Positions 55,494-64,000 of a stretch of 64,000 nucleotides of DNA are shown piece after piece. A model generated the notes under the pieces. The model made no database searches. It was not told the DNA's origin and worked only from the letters and a program-made list of their open reading frames with translations. The translations under genes were made by a program, and so were the position numbers. Source of the DNA: Candidatus Deferrimicrobiaceae bacterium (lineage in GTDB: Bacteria > Desulfobacterota > Deferrimicrobia > Deferrimicrobiales > Deferrimicrobiaceae); NCBI GenBank assembly GCA_036504035.1, contig DASXVV010000002.1, forward strand, positions 1 to 64,000, given 5' to 3'. Position 1 is the first letter of the stretch; the number at the start of each line of letters is the position of its first letter.

Positions 55494-56741
55494 TTACGCG
55501 TTCATGGACTCGAGAAAGTCCTTGTTGGTCTTGGTCTTGGCGATCTTGTCGAGCAGGAATTCCATGCTTTCGGCGGGCGAGAGCGGCGACAGGAACTTGC
55601 GCAGCACCCAGACGCGCTGGAGGACGCTCTTGTCGAGCAGCAGCTCTTCCTTGCGCGTGCCCGACTTGTTGATGTCGATGGCGGGGAAGATGCGCTTCTC
55701 GGAGATCTTGCGGTCGAGGACGAGCTCCATGTTGCCGGTGCCCTTGAACTCCTCGAAGATGACCTCGTCCATCCGGCTGCCGGTCTCGATGAGCGCCGTC
55801 GCGATGATCGTGAGCGAACCGCCTTCTTCGATGTTGCGCGCCGCGCCGAAGAAACGCTTGGGCTTCTGGAGGGCGTTGGCGTCGACGCCGCCCGAGAGCA
55901 CCTTGCCGGACGGGGGAACGACCGCGTTGTAGGCGCGCGCGAGGCGCGTGATGGAGTCGAGCAGGATGACGACGTCCTTCTTGTGCTCGACCAGCCGCTT
56001 GGCCTTCTCGAGCACCATCTCGGCGACCTGGACGTGGCGCTGCGCGGGCTCGTCGAAGGTCGAGGAGATGACCTCGCCGGTGACGGAGCGCTGCATGTCG
56101 GTCACTTCCTCGGGACGCTCGTCGATGAGCAGGACGATGAGCACCACCTCGGGGTGGTTCTTGGCCAGCGCGTTGGCGATGTTCTGCATGATCACGGTCT
56201 TGCCCGCGCGGGGCGGCGAGGTGATGAGCGCCCGCTGCCCTTTCCCGATCGGCGACGCGAGGTCGATGACGCGGGTCGCGTAGTTGTCGGAGGCGTGCTC
56301 GAGCATGAACCGTTCCTGCGGGTAGAGCGGCGTCAGGTTGTCGAAGAGGATCTTGTCCTTGCTGACCTCGGGCTCCTCGAAGTTGATCTTCTCGACCTTG
56401 AGCAGCGCGAAGTAGCGCTCCTCGCCCTTGGGCGCCCGAATCTGCCCGCTGATCGTGTCGCCGGTGCGCAGCGCGAAGCGGCGGATCTGCGAGGGGGAGA
56501 CATAGATGTCGTCGGGACCCGGGAGATAGTTGGAGTCGGGGGAGCGAAGGAAGCCGTACCCGTCGGGCAGCACCTCGAGGACTCCCTCGCCGGAAACGAC
56601 GACCTCGTGGTCGGTCTGCGCCTGCAGGATGGCGAAGATCAGCTCCTGCTTCTTCAAGCCGGCCGCGTTATCGACGTTGAGGTTCTTGGCGAGGTCGGTC
56701 AGGTCGCCGATACGCATGGCTTTCAGGTCTTTCAGATTCAT
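55494..56741 (-). CDS. rho: Transcription termination factor Rho
   Basis: A 415-residue hexameric RNA helicase. It has an N-terminal Rho_N helix domain ([21 protein letters not shown]), the cold-shock-like RNA-binding domain ([36 protein letters not shown]), Walker A in [12 protein letters not shown], Walker B in [16 protein letters not shown], the Q/R loops, and the C-terminal [15 protein letters not shown] 56741 is used, with GGGAG seven bases upstream. It is the first gene of the long operon. Confidence 0.97.
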   Translation of the reverse strand: MNLKDLKAMRIGDLTDLAKNLNVDNAAGLKKQELIFAILQAQTDHEVVVSGEGVLEVLPDGYGFLRSPDSNYLPGPDDIYVSPSQIRRFALRTGDTISGQIRAPKGEERYFALLKVEKINFEEPEVSKDKILFDNLTPLYPQERFMLEHASDNYATRVIDLASPIGKGQRALITSPPRAGKTVIMQNIANALAKNHPEVVLIVLLIDERPEEVTDMQRSVTGEVISSTFDEPAQRHVQVAEMVLEKAKRLVEHKKDVVILLDSITRLARAYNAVVPPSGKVLSGGVDANALQKPKRFFGAARNIEEGGSLTIIATALIETGSRMDEVIFEEFKGTGNMELVLDRKISEKRIFPAIDINKSGTRKEELLLDKSVLQRVWVLRKFLSPLSPAESMEFLLDKIAKTKTNKDFLESMNA

Positions 56742-56860
56742 GCAGCTTCTCCCGAGCAAAATGATTCCTATGGAATGGATTGGGTCTTACACCGAACCGG
56801 TTTGTTAAAGATGGATTTGGAAAGACTCCGGCAGGACCGCAATACTGGGGTTACTTCATC

Positions 56861-56889
56861 ATTCTCATTCGCCGGGTGCGATGTGTCAA
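56861..56889 (-). promoter_or_regulatory. Sigma-70 promoter of the rho operon
   Basis: Minus strand TTGACA (56889-56884), 17-base spacer, GAGAAT (56866-56861). Predicted start near 56855, giving a ~115-base leader before rho; long leaders are usual for autoregulated rho genes. No terminator-like hairpin is obvious within the leader. The promoter sits about 60 bases from the transposase remnant, so the insertion has spared it. Confidence 0.6.
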
Positions 56890-56948
56890 GCGGAAATCAG
56901 CACAGCGGAAATCACCGAGACGCGTGGCAACACCATGACCCGCGGCAC

Positions 56949-57704
56949 CGGAAGACCAAGGGAGCGGTAAAGTTGCACCTGCTCCTGGACCACGAAGGGT
57001 ACCTGCCGGTCTTCGCCCACATTACGGAAGGCAACGTTCACGAAGTCAACATGGCCAACGACCTGTCGCTCCCGGCAGGGTCCATCGTCGCCATGGACCG
57101 CGGATACAACGACTACGGCCTCTTCGCGAAGTGGACCGAGCAAGGCGTTTTCTTCGTGACCCGCCTGAAAGACAACGCTCTCTACCACGTCGTCGAAGAG
57201 CACGCCGTTCAGGAGCGCGGACCCGTCCTTGAAGACCAGACCATCGAACTGGATGGCGCCGCCGCTCAAAAGAAGTGCCCCCACCGGCTGCGCCGGGTCA
57301 AGGTGTGGGATGCCGAAAACAAGCGGACGATCGCCTTGCTTCCCAACAATATGAAACTCGCCTCGGTGACGATCGCCGCGATCTGCAAGGATCGATGGCA
57401 GATCGAGATCTTCTTCAAGACGATCAAGCAGAACCTGAAGGTCAAGACGTTCGTGGGGACAAGCGCGAACGCTCTCAAGATCCAGATTTGGACAGCATTG
57501 ATCGCGATCCTGCTGCTGAAGTACCTGCAGTTCCGGTCGCGGATCGCCTGGTCGCTCTCCAATCTCGTGGCGTTGCTTCGGTATAACCTGTTCACCTACA
57601 GGGTTTTGTGGGCCTGGCTGGACGATCCGTTCGAAACCCCGCCGCGAGGAGCAACTGGTGTTGTTGGGGCGCAGATTTGGACAGCATCGGACGAAACGCT
57701 GTAA
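56949..57704 (+). pseudogene. IS4-family transposase, 5'-truncated remnant
   Basis: About 250 codons matching the C-terminal two-thirds of an IS4-type DDE transposase. Visible are KTKGAVKLHLLLDHEGYLPVFAHITEGNVHEVNM, the second catalytic Asp in VAMDRGYND, FFVTRLKDNA, and the R-x3-E-x6-K signature in DRWQIEIFFKTIKQ; the usual signature Tyr is Cys here. The N-terminal domain and first catalytic Asp are missing. The C-terminus is frameshifted: after FETPP the frame ends in 17 unrelated residues, whereas the +1-shifted frame reads EEQLVLLGRRFGQ, the expected tail. The 16-mer CAGATTTGGACAGCAT occurs twice in it. It cannot encode an active enzyme. Confidence 0.85.
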
Positions 57705-57771
57705 ACCTGAACTCGGTATCGGCCATTCTCCGTCCAAAACCCCTTGTTTTACGCGGGGGGATTCGCTGACC

Positions 57772-58365
57772 TCAGGTTATCTTGGACAGCAGTGACTTTC
57801 GGGCATTAATGCTGGGACATGTTTCAATGCCGAAGGCCTGGATATAGTCGGAGCGCAAGTCGCGCATCTCGTCGACCCACCGCCCTGCCCTCGCGTCGCC
57901 GCTCTCGACCGCGAACATCATTGCGTTGGAGGTGAATGCGTTGGGCCAGACGGCACCCGCCGGTTGCCGGCCTGCCCATACATAATTGATGGCGCGCGTT
58001 CGCCAGAACAGCTTCGACGGGAAGATGACGTAGACCCGGGCGGCATAGTCGTCGCCCCCCTTCGTCCGCTCGTCGCCGGGTGCGAGCGAGCGGGCGACCT
58101 TCCAAGACCAGGCGATGCGCGGGTAGCTCTTCGGGTCGAACGAGATAGGGAAATAGAGGCCGGAGGCGGCGCCCCGGCTCTCGGTCTTGAGCGCCGGGCG
58201 CCCGTCTTCCCGCACCGATGTGTAGCGGGTGCTCCCCTTGAAAACCTATTCGGTCCAGCCGGGCCGCAACCCCGCCGCGAAATCGTCGACGAGGAGCGGA
58301 CCGGCAAAAGAACCGTGGACAGGCGTGAACGAGATCAGCTTCGCGAGGATCGCAATGGCGGGCAC
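57772..58365 (-). pseudogene. DUF3047 protein, broken by amber codon and lost 3' end
   Basis: A minus-strand DUF3047 gene in decay. From GTG 58365 the frame reads a signal-like N-terminus, LLVDDFAAGLRPGWTE, then TAG, then continues in the same frame with VFKGSTRYTSVREDGRPALKTESRGAASGLYF, WSWKVARSL, RTKGGDDYAARVYVIFPSK, INYVWAGRQPAGAVWPNAFTSNAMM and RSDYIQAFG. Families of this kind read GW-(E)-K/VFKG at that point, so one AAG-to-TAG change explains the stop. After FGIE the sequence departs from the family and ends at 57772, next to the transposase remnant, so the true C-terminus was probably removed by the insertion or a later deletion. Confidence 0.75.
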
Positions 58366-58412
58366 GCGAGCGCCGCAGCGGGCGCGGCCGATGTTGCCGT
58401 CCGCGCCGATGG

Positions 58413-61400
58413 CTATTTCAGCGTGAAGGACATCGTCTTCAGCGCCTCCACCGGCGACGTCGAACCGGCGCTGCGGGCATCCGCCTCGACCGTGTAGGTC
58501 CCGGCGGAAAGCGATGACGTCGTCCACGAATACGTGTTCGTCGTGGAATAGCTCCGGGTCGCCACGACCGTGCCCTTGCTGTTCTTGATCGTGAACTGGT
58601 ACTGGTACGGCGACACCCCTCCCGTCGCAGTCGCGGTGAAGGTGATCTTCGTGCCCTTGTTCTGCGGACTGGACGGGGACGCCGTGAGCGTCACCGAACT
58701 CACCGGCACGACCAGCACGTACGACATCGTGCCCACCGCCTCGTTATCCAGAGCGGACCCGTTGCTCCTTGCGCTGACCTCCGCCGTGTACGTTCCGGAG
58801 GAGAGGCCGGAAGTGGCCCACGGATACGTGTTGGCGCTCCCGTAAGCCTGGGTGGAGAGCACCGTGCCCCCGCTGTTCTTGATACGGAACCGGTACTGGA
58901 TCGGCCCGGTCCCGCCGATGGCGGTGGCGGTATAAGTGACCAGGGTTCCCGGCGCCTGCGAGCCGGCCGGGCTGGCGGCCAGCGAAACCGAGCTCACCTT
59001 CCCGGTCAGCGTATACGGGGCGGTCGCGACCGCCTCGTTGTCGAGGGCGGAACCGTTGCTCCTCGCGCACACTTCGGCCGTATAGCTTCCAGCCGCCAGG
59101 GAGGACGTGCTCCAGGCGAACGTGGCGGAAGTGCCGTAGTTGGCGGAGGATACGATCGTCCCCCCGCTGTTGCGGATGCGGAACCGGTACTGGTACGGGG
59201 AAGTGCCGCCCGTCGCGGCCCCGGTGAACGTCACCGTCGTCCCGACGATCTGCGGAGAGGCCGGAGACGCCGACAGCGAGACCGAACTCACCCCGGCGTT
59301 GAGCGTGTACGGGAGCGTCCTGACCGCCTCGTTGTCGGCCAGGGAACCTCTGCTTCGCGCGCATACCTCGGCCGTGTAGATCCCGGCAGGCAGGCCGGTC
59401 GTGGCCCACGCGTACGTGGCGGTGGAACCGTAGCTTCCGTTCGCCACGACCGTTCCCCCGCTGTTCCGGATGCGGAACCGGTACTGGTACGGCGAAGTGC
59501 CCCCCGCGGCGGCCCCGGTGAACGTCACCGTCGCGCCCGCGATCTGCGGACTGGACGGAGAGGCCGTCAGCGTCACGGAACTCACCGCAGCCTTGATCGT
59601 GTAGGACATCGTCCGGACCGCCTCGTTGTCGAGCGCGGAACCGTTGCTCCTCGCGCACACTTCGGCCGTGTACGTTCCGGCCGCGACGCCGGTCGTGGTC
59701 CACGCGAACGTGTTCGCCGACCCGTATGCCTGGGTGGCGATCAGTGTGCCGCCGCTGTTCTTCACCTTGAAACGGTACTGACAGGGCGTGACGCCCCCGG
59801 AGGCTGTCCCGGTGAAGGTGACGATCGTCCCCGCATACTGGGAGCTGGCCGGAGTTGCCGTGATCGTCACTCCGGTCACCGGCGCCGCCAGCGCATAGGA
59901 GAGCGTCTGCACGGCTTCGTTGTCCAGGATTGATCCATTGCTTTTCGCGCAGACCTCGGCCGTGTACGGACCCGACGGCTGGCCGGTGGTGCTCCAGGCG
60001 AAGGTGGCGGTCGCGGAGTAGCTGCGGGTCGCGACGACCGTGCCGGCGCCATTGGTCACCTTGAATCGGTACTGATACGGCGAGATCCCCCCGGAAGCCG
60101 CCGCTGTGAACGTCACCGTCGCCCCGGGCGCCCCCGAACCGACAGGAGACGCCGACAGCGAAAGCGCCCCGACGGACGCATTCAGAGCGTACGAGGCGGT
60201 TTTCACGGCCTCGTTGTCCTGGACGGAACCGTTGCTGCGCGCGGACACTTCTGCCGTGTACGTTCCCGCCGGAAGCCCCGTCGTGGCCCAGACGAAGGTA
60301 TCGCCGCCGGGGTAGTCCGCAAAAGCGACCTGCGCGCCTGTGCTGTTTCTTACGCGGAAGCGGTATTGATACGGCGCCACGCCGCCGATCGCGACGGCGG
60401 TGAACGTCACCGGAGTGCCGGCGACCTGCGGACCGGCCGGAGACGCCGAGATCGTTACACCCGTGACCGGCGGCGGTGCCATCTGGTAGCCCGTCGTGAT
60501 GCTCGCCTCGTTGTCCAGGACGGACCCGTTGCTGCGGGCGCGGACTTCGACGGTATAGCCGCCGACCTGCATCCCGTTGGTCCAGACATAGCTGTTCGAG
60601 GCGGAGTAGCTGGTTGAAACATAGATGATGCCTGTGCTGTCCCGGATGATGAAACGGTACTGGTACGGGGAGATTCCGCCGGAGGCGGTAGCCGTGAAGG
60701 TGACGGACGTTCCCGCCTGCTGCGGGCTCGGAACGGACGGCGACAGCACGATGCCCGAGATCGGCGCCTGCAGCGTGTACGTCGTCGTGTTCGTCACCCC
60801 GTTGTCGAGGCTGGACATGCCGCTCTTGGCACGCACCTCTGCCGTATAGGTGCCGGCGGGCATGCCCGTCGAGTTCCAGACGAAGGATGCTGCGGTTCCG
60901 AACGGCTGGACCGCAACCACGGTGCCGGCACCGTCCCGGACCGCGAAGCCGTAATCGAGCGGCGCCGCACCGCCGGTGGCGACCGCCGAGAAGGTGACGG
61001 CCGTTCCCGACACGTGAGTGCCTGCCGGAGCAGCCGACAGCGTGACCGAGGTCACGGGAACGCCGGCGCCTCCGACCGAGCCGATCCGGGTCGGGAGCGT
61101 CCGGTTGATCTTCGTTCCGTCGCCCAGTTCCCCGAATGCGTTGAATCCCCAGGAATAGAGGGAGCCGTCCCGCTTGACGCCGAGAGAGAACCAGTTCCCG
61201 GCGGAAATGTACGCCCAGTCGGTATCCGTGCCGATCTTCGTGAGCGCGGTCTTGTAGAAAAAGGTTCCGTCGCCCAGCTCGCCGTCGCCGTTGAAGCCCC
61301 AGGCCCAAAGGGAGCCGTCTTTCTTGAGCGCCAGCGTGTGAACGTAGCCGGGCGAAATGGAAAGCCAGTCGTTATCGGTACCGATCCGGGTTGGGGTTGG

Positions 61401-64000
61401 GTAGCTGGGCGTCGTCGCACCGGTTCCAAGGTCACCGTATCCGTTCGAGCCCCAGGCCCAGAGCGTCCCGTTAGCCCGGATGCCGAACGTGTGGCTCTCG
61501 ATCGCAGTGATGGTCACCCAGTCTGAATCCGTGCCGATCCGGACCGGGGAGGTCCGAAGCGTCTGCGTCCCGTCGCCCAATTGCCCGACGACGTTGTATC
61601 CCCAGCCCCACAGGGAGCCGTCCGTCTTGATCGCCAGCGTATGCGATTCCCCGGTCGCGACGGCGGCCCAGTCTGAATCCGTCCCGACCCGGACCGGGAG
61701 GGGATGGTCCGCTCGTGACCCGTCGCCCAGCTGGCCGTTCGCGTTCGCACCCCAGCTCCAGAGGGTGCCGTCCTTCCGCACTGCGACGGAGTGGGCGTAG
61801 CCCGCGGCGACGGAAGCCCAGACCGGCTCTGCGCTCACGAGGACGGGCGCGTTCCGGTTGGTGAGCGTCCCGTCTCCCAGCTGGCCGTTGGCGTTCTTGC
61901 CCCACGCCCAGAGGGTGCCGTCATTCCGGATCGCCAGCGTGTGCTGCATGCCGGCCTCCACGATCGACCAGTCGAAGTCGGGACCGATCCGTTCCGGCAC
62001 GAGCTGATCCAAGGTGGTCCCGTCGCCGAGCGTGCCGACCCCGTTGTATCCCCATCCCCACAGGGAGCCGTCCTGCTGGATGGCGAACGAGAAGTCGTAC
62101 CCTCCGGATACCGGCGTCCGGAGCGGGCAGGACAACGTCGTTGACGATTCGTTGTCGAGCGCGCTGCCGGCGCTGCGCACGCTGACCTCAACGGTGAAGT
62201 TCCCCGGGACCAGCCCCGCGCTGTCCCACGTGTAAGCGTTGTCCGTCCCGTAGCTTCGGGACGCCACTTCCACGCCGGATCCGTTCCGGATGCGGAAGCG
62301 ATACTCGAGCGGCGCAATCCCTCCCGTGCCCGACGCCGCAAAGTCGATCCTCGCGCCCGCCATGGTCGGGCCGGCCGGATTCGCGGAGACGGAGAGCGTC
62401 ACGGGCGGCGGAGGCGCGATGGTCAGCGAGAGCGCCCGCTGGTGGGTCGCGGAACGAGCGTCGGTCACCTTGACGGTGATCGCGAAACCGCCCGCCTGGA
62501 GCGGCACGCCGGAAAGGATGCCGGACACGGGGTCGAGCGAAATGCCGGCCGGGAGGCTGCCGGAGGCAAGCGACCAGGCGTACGGCGCCCCCCCCCCGGT
62601 CGCGGCCAGCGTCGCTGTATACGACTGTCCGGCCGCGCCGTCGGGAAGCGATGTCGTGGATACGACGACGTGGGAGCTGTAGGACAACGTGAAATATTGC
62701 GTCTGCGCCCCGCTCCGGGTCGAGGAGCCGGCCACCGTGATGGCGCCGTTCGCCATCGCCCGGATCGCCCGGCCGAATTCGTTCCGTCCCGACCCGGCGT
62801 CGAACGCCGCGCTCCAGAGCCGGTTGCCGGCCGCGTCGTAGGCAGCCGTCACCATGTCCTGGGTGTCGTACTGCGCATACCCGGTGACGAAGACGTTTCC
62901 GGCGGCGTCCGTCGCAATGGCGCCGGGGGGGCCGGGCGCCTGGAAGTTGTCGGCCCACAGCAGCGTGCCCGCGGAGTCATATTTTACGGTGGTAAAAGCA
63001 AATGCGGTACCCGGGTAGCCCGAAACGATGACGTTCCCGGCGGCGTCTGCCGCGATGACTGCGGGGATGACGGCCCCCCCCCCGTATTTGTAGTTCTGCA
63101 GCCAGCTCTGGCCGCCCGAAGGATCGTACTTGACCGTGGTCAAGCTGCGGCTGGCCGACTGGTAGGAGGCCGAATACAGGTTGCCGAAAGCGTCGAAGGA
63201 AACATAAGGGGAGTTGCCTCCGCCCCCGCCACCGTTGTACTTCAGGACCCCGAGGGAATTGCCTGAAGCGTCATACCGGACCGTCAGGACGTCGGTGCCC
63301 GACCCGTTCCAGTTCGTCCCGGTGGTGGCGACGACGCCTCCGGGACCGGCGGCCACGGAGCTCACCGAGCCGTTCAGCGCAACAGAATAGCGGGACCAAA
63401 TCAGGTTCCCGTCGGCATCGAACTTGGCGGTCGTGATTCCGTTGCCCGGCTGCTGGGACATCCCGCCGACGATGATGGCGCCGCTTTCGTCGAGAGTGAT
63501 CGCCGAGCTGGAAAAGTAGTTGCCGATACTGAGCGTTTTCTGCCAGAGCAGGTTGCCGGCCGGATCGTACTTGACCAGCCCGAAAGCCGTGTAGCTATCG
63601 TCGTATGCCCCGGTCACGTATAGGTTTCCCGCGGCGTCCAGCACCATGCCGCGCGGATTCTTGATGACAGAGTCCGGGGTTTCGATCACTGGTCCCTGGT
63701 CTGCGGTGACCGGAACGATCGAAAGGGAGAAAGCCGTCGTCGCGACGTTGCCCAACGAATCGGTGACCTGGACCGTGAAGCTGGAGGATCCGGTCGCCTC
63801 GGGGAGGCCCGATACGACGCCGTTGGCGAAGGTCAGCCCGGCCGGGAGCGTTCCGGACGCCAGCGTCCAGCCGTAGGGCGGCAACCCTCCCGACGGGGAA
63901 ATCGTCGTGTTGTACGACCCGCCGGGCATGCCGGCGGGAAGAACGGGGGGGGAGGAGATCCGGAGGATGTCGTAGACCGTGACCGAACCCGGAAGCGGCG
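58413..64000 (-). CDS. Very large exported repeat protein (Ig-like, RCC1, beta-propeller), 5' end outside window
   Basis: At least 1862 residues; the frame stays open to the right edge, so the N-terminus is missing. In order: a putative-Ig (He_PIG-type) domain (LPAGLTFANGVVSGLP), SBBP-like beta-propeller repeats (GNLYVTGAYD, KYDPAGNLLW, ...NVFVTGYAQYD), a second He_PIG domain (LPAGISLDPVSGILSGVP), one Ig-like repeat, seven RCC1 repeats (LWGWGYNGVGTLGDGT pattern, 61.08-62.10 kb), then nine more Ig-like repeats of ~95 residues (TVTFTGAATGGTSPYQYRFRI...YTAEVCARSNGSALDNEAV). The repeats are close in DNA sequence. Likely cell-surface or extracellular; ligand unknown. C10 tracts at 62588-62597 and 63074-63083 and G8 at 63945-63952 are slippage-prone. 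Confidence 0.85.
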   Translation of the reverse strand, partial: PLPGSVTVYDILRISSPPVLPAGMPGGSYNTTISPSGGLPPYGWTLASGTLPAGLTFANGVVSGLPEATGSSSFTVQVTDSLGNVATTAFSLSIVPVTADQGPVIETPDSVIKNPRGMVLDAAGNLYVTGAYDDSYTAFGLVKYDPAGNLLWQKTLSIGNYFSSSAITLDESGAIIVGGMSQQPGNGITTAKFDADGNLIWSRYSVALNGSVSSVAAGPGGVVATTGTNWNGSGTDVLTVRYDASGNSLGVLKYNGGGGGGNSPYVSFDAFGNLYSASYQSASRSLTTVKYDPSGGQSWLQNYKYGGGAVIPAVIAADAAGNVIVSGYPGTAFAFTTVKYDSAGTLLWADNFQAPGPPGAIATDAAGNVFVTGYAQYDTQDMVTAAYDAAGNRLWSAAFDAGSGRNEFGRAIRAMANGAITVAGSSTRSGAQTQYFTLSYSSHVVVSTTSLPDGAAGQSYTATLAATGGGAPYAWSLASGSLPAGISLDPVSGILSGVPLQAGGFAITVKVTDARSATHQRALSLTIAPPPPVTLSVSANPAGPTMAGARIDFAASGTGGIAPLEYRFRIRNGSGVEVASRSYGTDNAYTWDSAGLVPGNFTVEVSVRSAGSALDNESSTTLSCPLRTPVSGGYDFSFAIQQDGSLWGWGYNGVGTLGDGTTLDQLVPERIGPDFDWSIVEAGMQHTLAIRNDGTLWAWGKNANGQLGDGTLTNRNAPVLVSAEPVWASVAAGYAHSVAVRKDGTLWSWGANANGQLGDGSRADHPLPVRVGTDSDWAAVATGESHTLAIKTDGSLWGWGYNVVGQLGDGTQTLRTSPVRIGTDSDWVTITAIESHTFGIRANGTLWAWGSNGYGDLGTGATTPSYPTPTRIGTDNDWLSISPGYVHTLALKKDGSLWAWGFNGDGELGDGTFFYKTALTKIGTDTDWAYISAGNWFSLGVKRDGSLYSWGFNAFGELGDGTKINRTLPTRIGSVGGAGVPVTSVTLSAAPAGTHVSGTAVTFSAVATGGAAPLDYGFAVRDGAGTVVAVQPFGTAASFVWNSTGMPAGTYTAEVRAKSGMSSLDNGVTNTTTYTLQAPISGIVLSPSVPSPQQAGTSVTFTATASGGISPYQYRFIIRDSTGIIYVSTSYSASNSYVWTNGMQVGGYTVEVRARSNGSVLDNEASITTGYQMAPPPVTGVTISASPAGPQVAGTPVTFTAVAIGGVAPYQYRFRVRNSTGAQVAFADYPGGDTFVWATTGLPAGTYTAEVSARSNGSVQDNEAVKTASYALNASVGALSLSASPVGSGAPGATVTFTAAASGGISPYQYRFKVTNGAGTVVATRSYSATATFAWSTTGQPSGPYTAEVCAKSNGSILDNEAVQTLSYALAAPVTGVTITATPASSQYAGTIVTFTGTASGGVTPCQYRFKVKNSGGTLIATQAYGSANTFAWTTTGVAAGTYTAEVCARSNGSALDNEAVRTMSYTIKAAVSSVTLTASPSSPQIAGATVTFTGAAAGGTSPYQYRFRIRNSGGTVVANGSYGSTATYAWATTGLPAGIYTAEVCARSRGSLADNEAVRTLPYTLNAGVSSVSLSASPASPQIVGTTVTFTGAATGGTSPYQYRFRIRNSGGTIVSSANYGTSATFAWSTSSLAAGSYTAEVCARSNGSALDNEAVATAPYTLTGKVSSVSLAASPAGSQAPGTLVTYTATAIGGTGPIQYRFRIKNSGGTVLSTQAYGSANTYPWATSGLSSGTYTAEVSARSNGSALDNEAVGTMSYVLVVPVSSVTLTASPSSPQNKGTKITFTATATGGVSPYQYQFTIKNSKGTVVATRSYSTTNTYSWTTSSLSAGTYTVEADARSAGSTSPVEALKTMSFTLK
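58480..61060. repeat. Nine tandem ~285-bp coding repeats
   Basis: Nine head-to-tail copies of a ~285-bp unit encoding an Ig-like domain, most recognisable by the recurring coding block for QYRFRI-NSGGT and by DNEAV (ctcgttgtc on the plus strand) once per unit. Neighbouring copies near 59.0-59.9 kb are the most alike, consistent with recent unequal recombination. A tenth, more distant copy lies at about 62.1-62.4 kb beyond the RCC1 block. Confidence 0.8.

Noticed and set aside
56888-56925. Direct repeat AGCGGAAATCA before the transposase remnant
   Set aside because: Two short imperfect copies 15 bases apart with no match at the other side of the element, so they cannot be called target-site duplications or terminal repeats.
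58480-61060. Tandem repeats suggesting a CRISPR array
   Set aside because: Units are ~285 bp, continuously in frame and encode Ig-like domains; there are no short identical repeats with unique spacers.

Overview
The window is a high-GC (roughly two-thirds G+C by eye) bacterial chromosome segment. Gene content and gene order point to the Geobacter/Desulfuromonas side of the former Deltaproteobacteria: a giant multihaem c-type cytochrome, cytochrome-type NO reductase, and the neighbourhoods rho-rpmE-DUF1385-prfA-prmC-murA-his, rpsU-yqeY-dnaG-rpoD and mraZ-to-ftsZ lying close together. That placement rests on remembered family and synteny knowledge, not on a search.

Left end (1-14.6 kb), mostly minus strand: the start of a secreted LamG-like protein, a 2079-residue cytochrome with 40 haem-attachment motifs, and a small exported protein whose promoter carries three 13-bp direct repeats. 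Then comes a nitric-oxide operon (norC with two haem domains, norB, hemerythrin, DoxX), a divergent membrane hybrid histidine kinase, and ilvE.

The 14.57-14.82 kb gap has no protein gene. It has the layout of a sigma-54-dependent small RNA: an upstream dyad, a textbook -24/-12 promoter, a folded ~96-nt transcript and a Rho-independent terminator. I consider this the most interesting novel element in the window.

Middle (14.8-45.2 kb), almost all minus strand: DUF167-yggT-proC-yggS-maf, then yjbQ on plus, then a radical SAM protein directly behind a complete division and cell-wall (dcw) cluster. In transcription order the cluster is mraZ-rsmH-ftsL-ftsI-murE-murF-mraY-murD-ftsW-murG-murC-murB-ddl-ftsQ-ftsA-ftsZ. 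Its promoter has three perfectly phased MraZ boxes. Upstream lie rnpB, rnhA, a zinc-ribbon protein, a Nif3-like protein, a CAU-anticodon tRNA, and the macromolecular-synthesis cluster rpsU-yqeY-dnaG-rpoD with an internal terminator.

Right part (45.2-56.9 kb): one long minus-strand operon apparently driven from a promoter before rho, running rho-rpmE-thyX-DUF1385-prfA-prmC-murA-hisD-hisB-hisH-hisA-hisF-hisI-hit-ppnP. Junctions are tight, several overlap by four bases, and there are many non-ATG starts including two apparent CTG starts. hisG is absent.

Right end (56.9-64 kb): a decayed region with a truncated IS4-type transposase and a DUF3047 gene broken by an amber codon and cut off at its 3' end. 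It is followed by a very large exported repeat protein (beta-propeller-like, RCC1 and ten Ig-like repeats) that runs off the window edge. Homopolymeric C/G tracts of 8-10 bases occur in this gene and in the first gene of the window.
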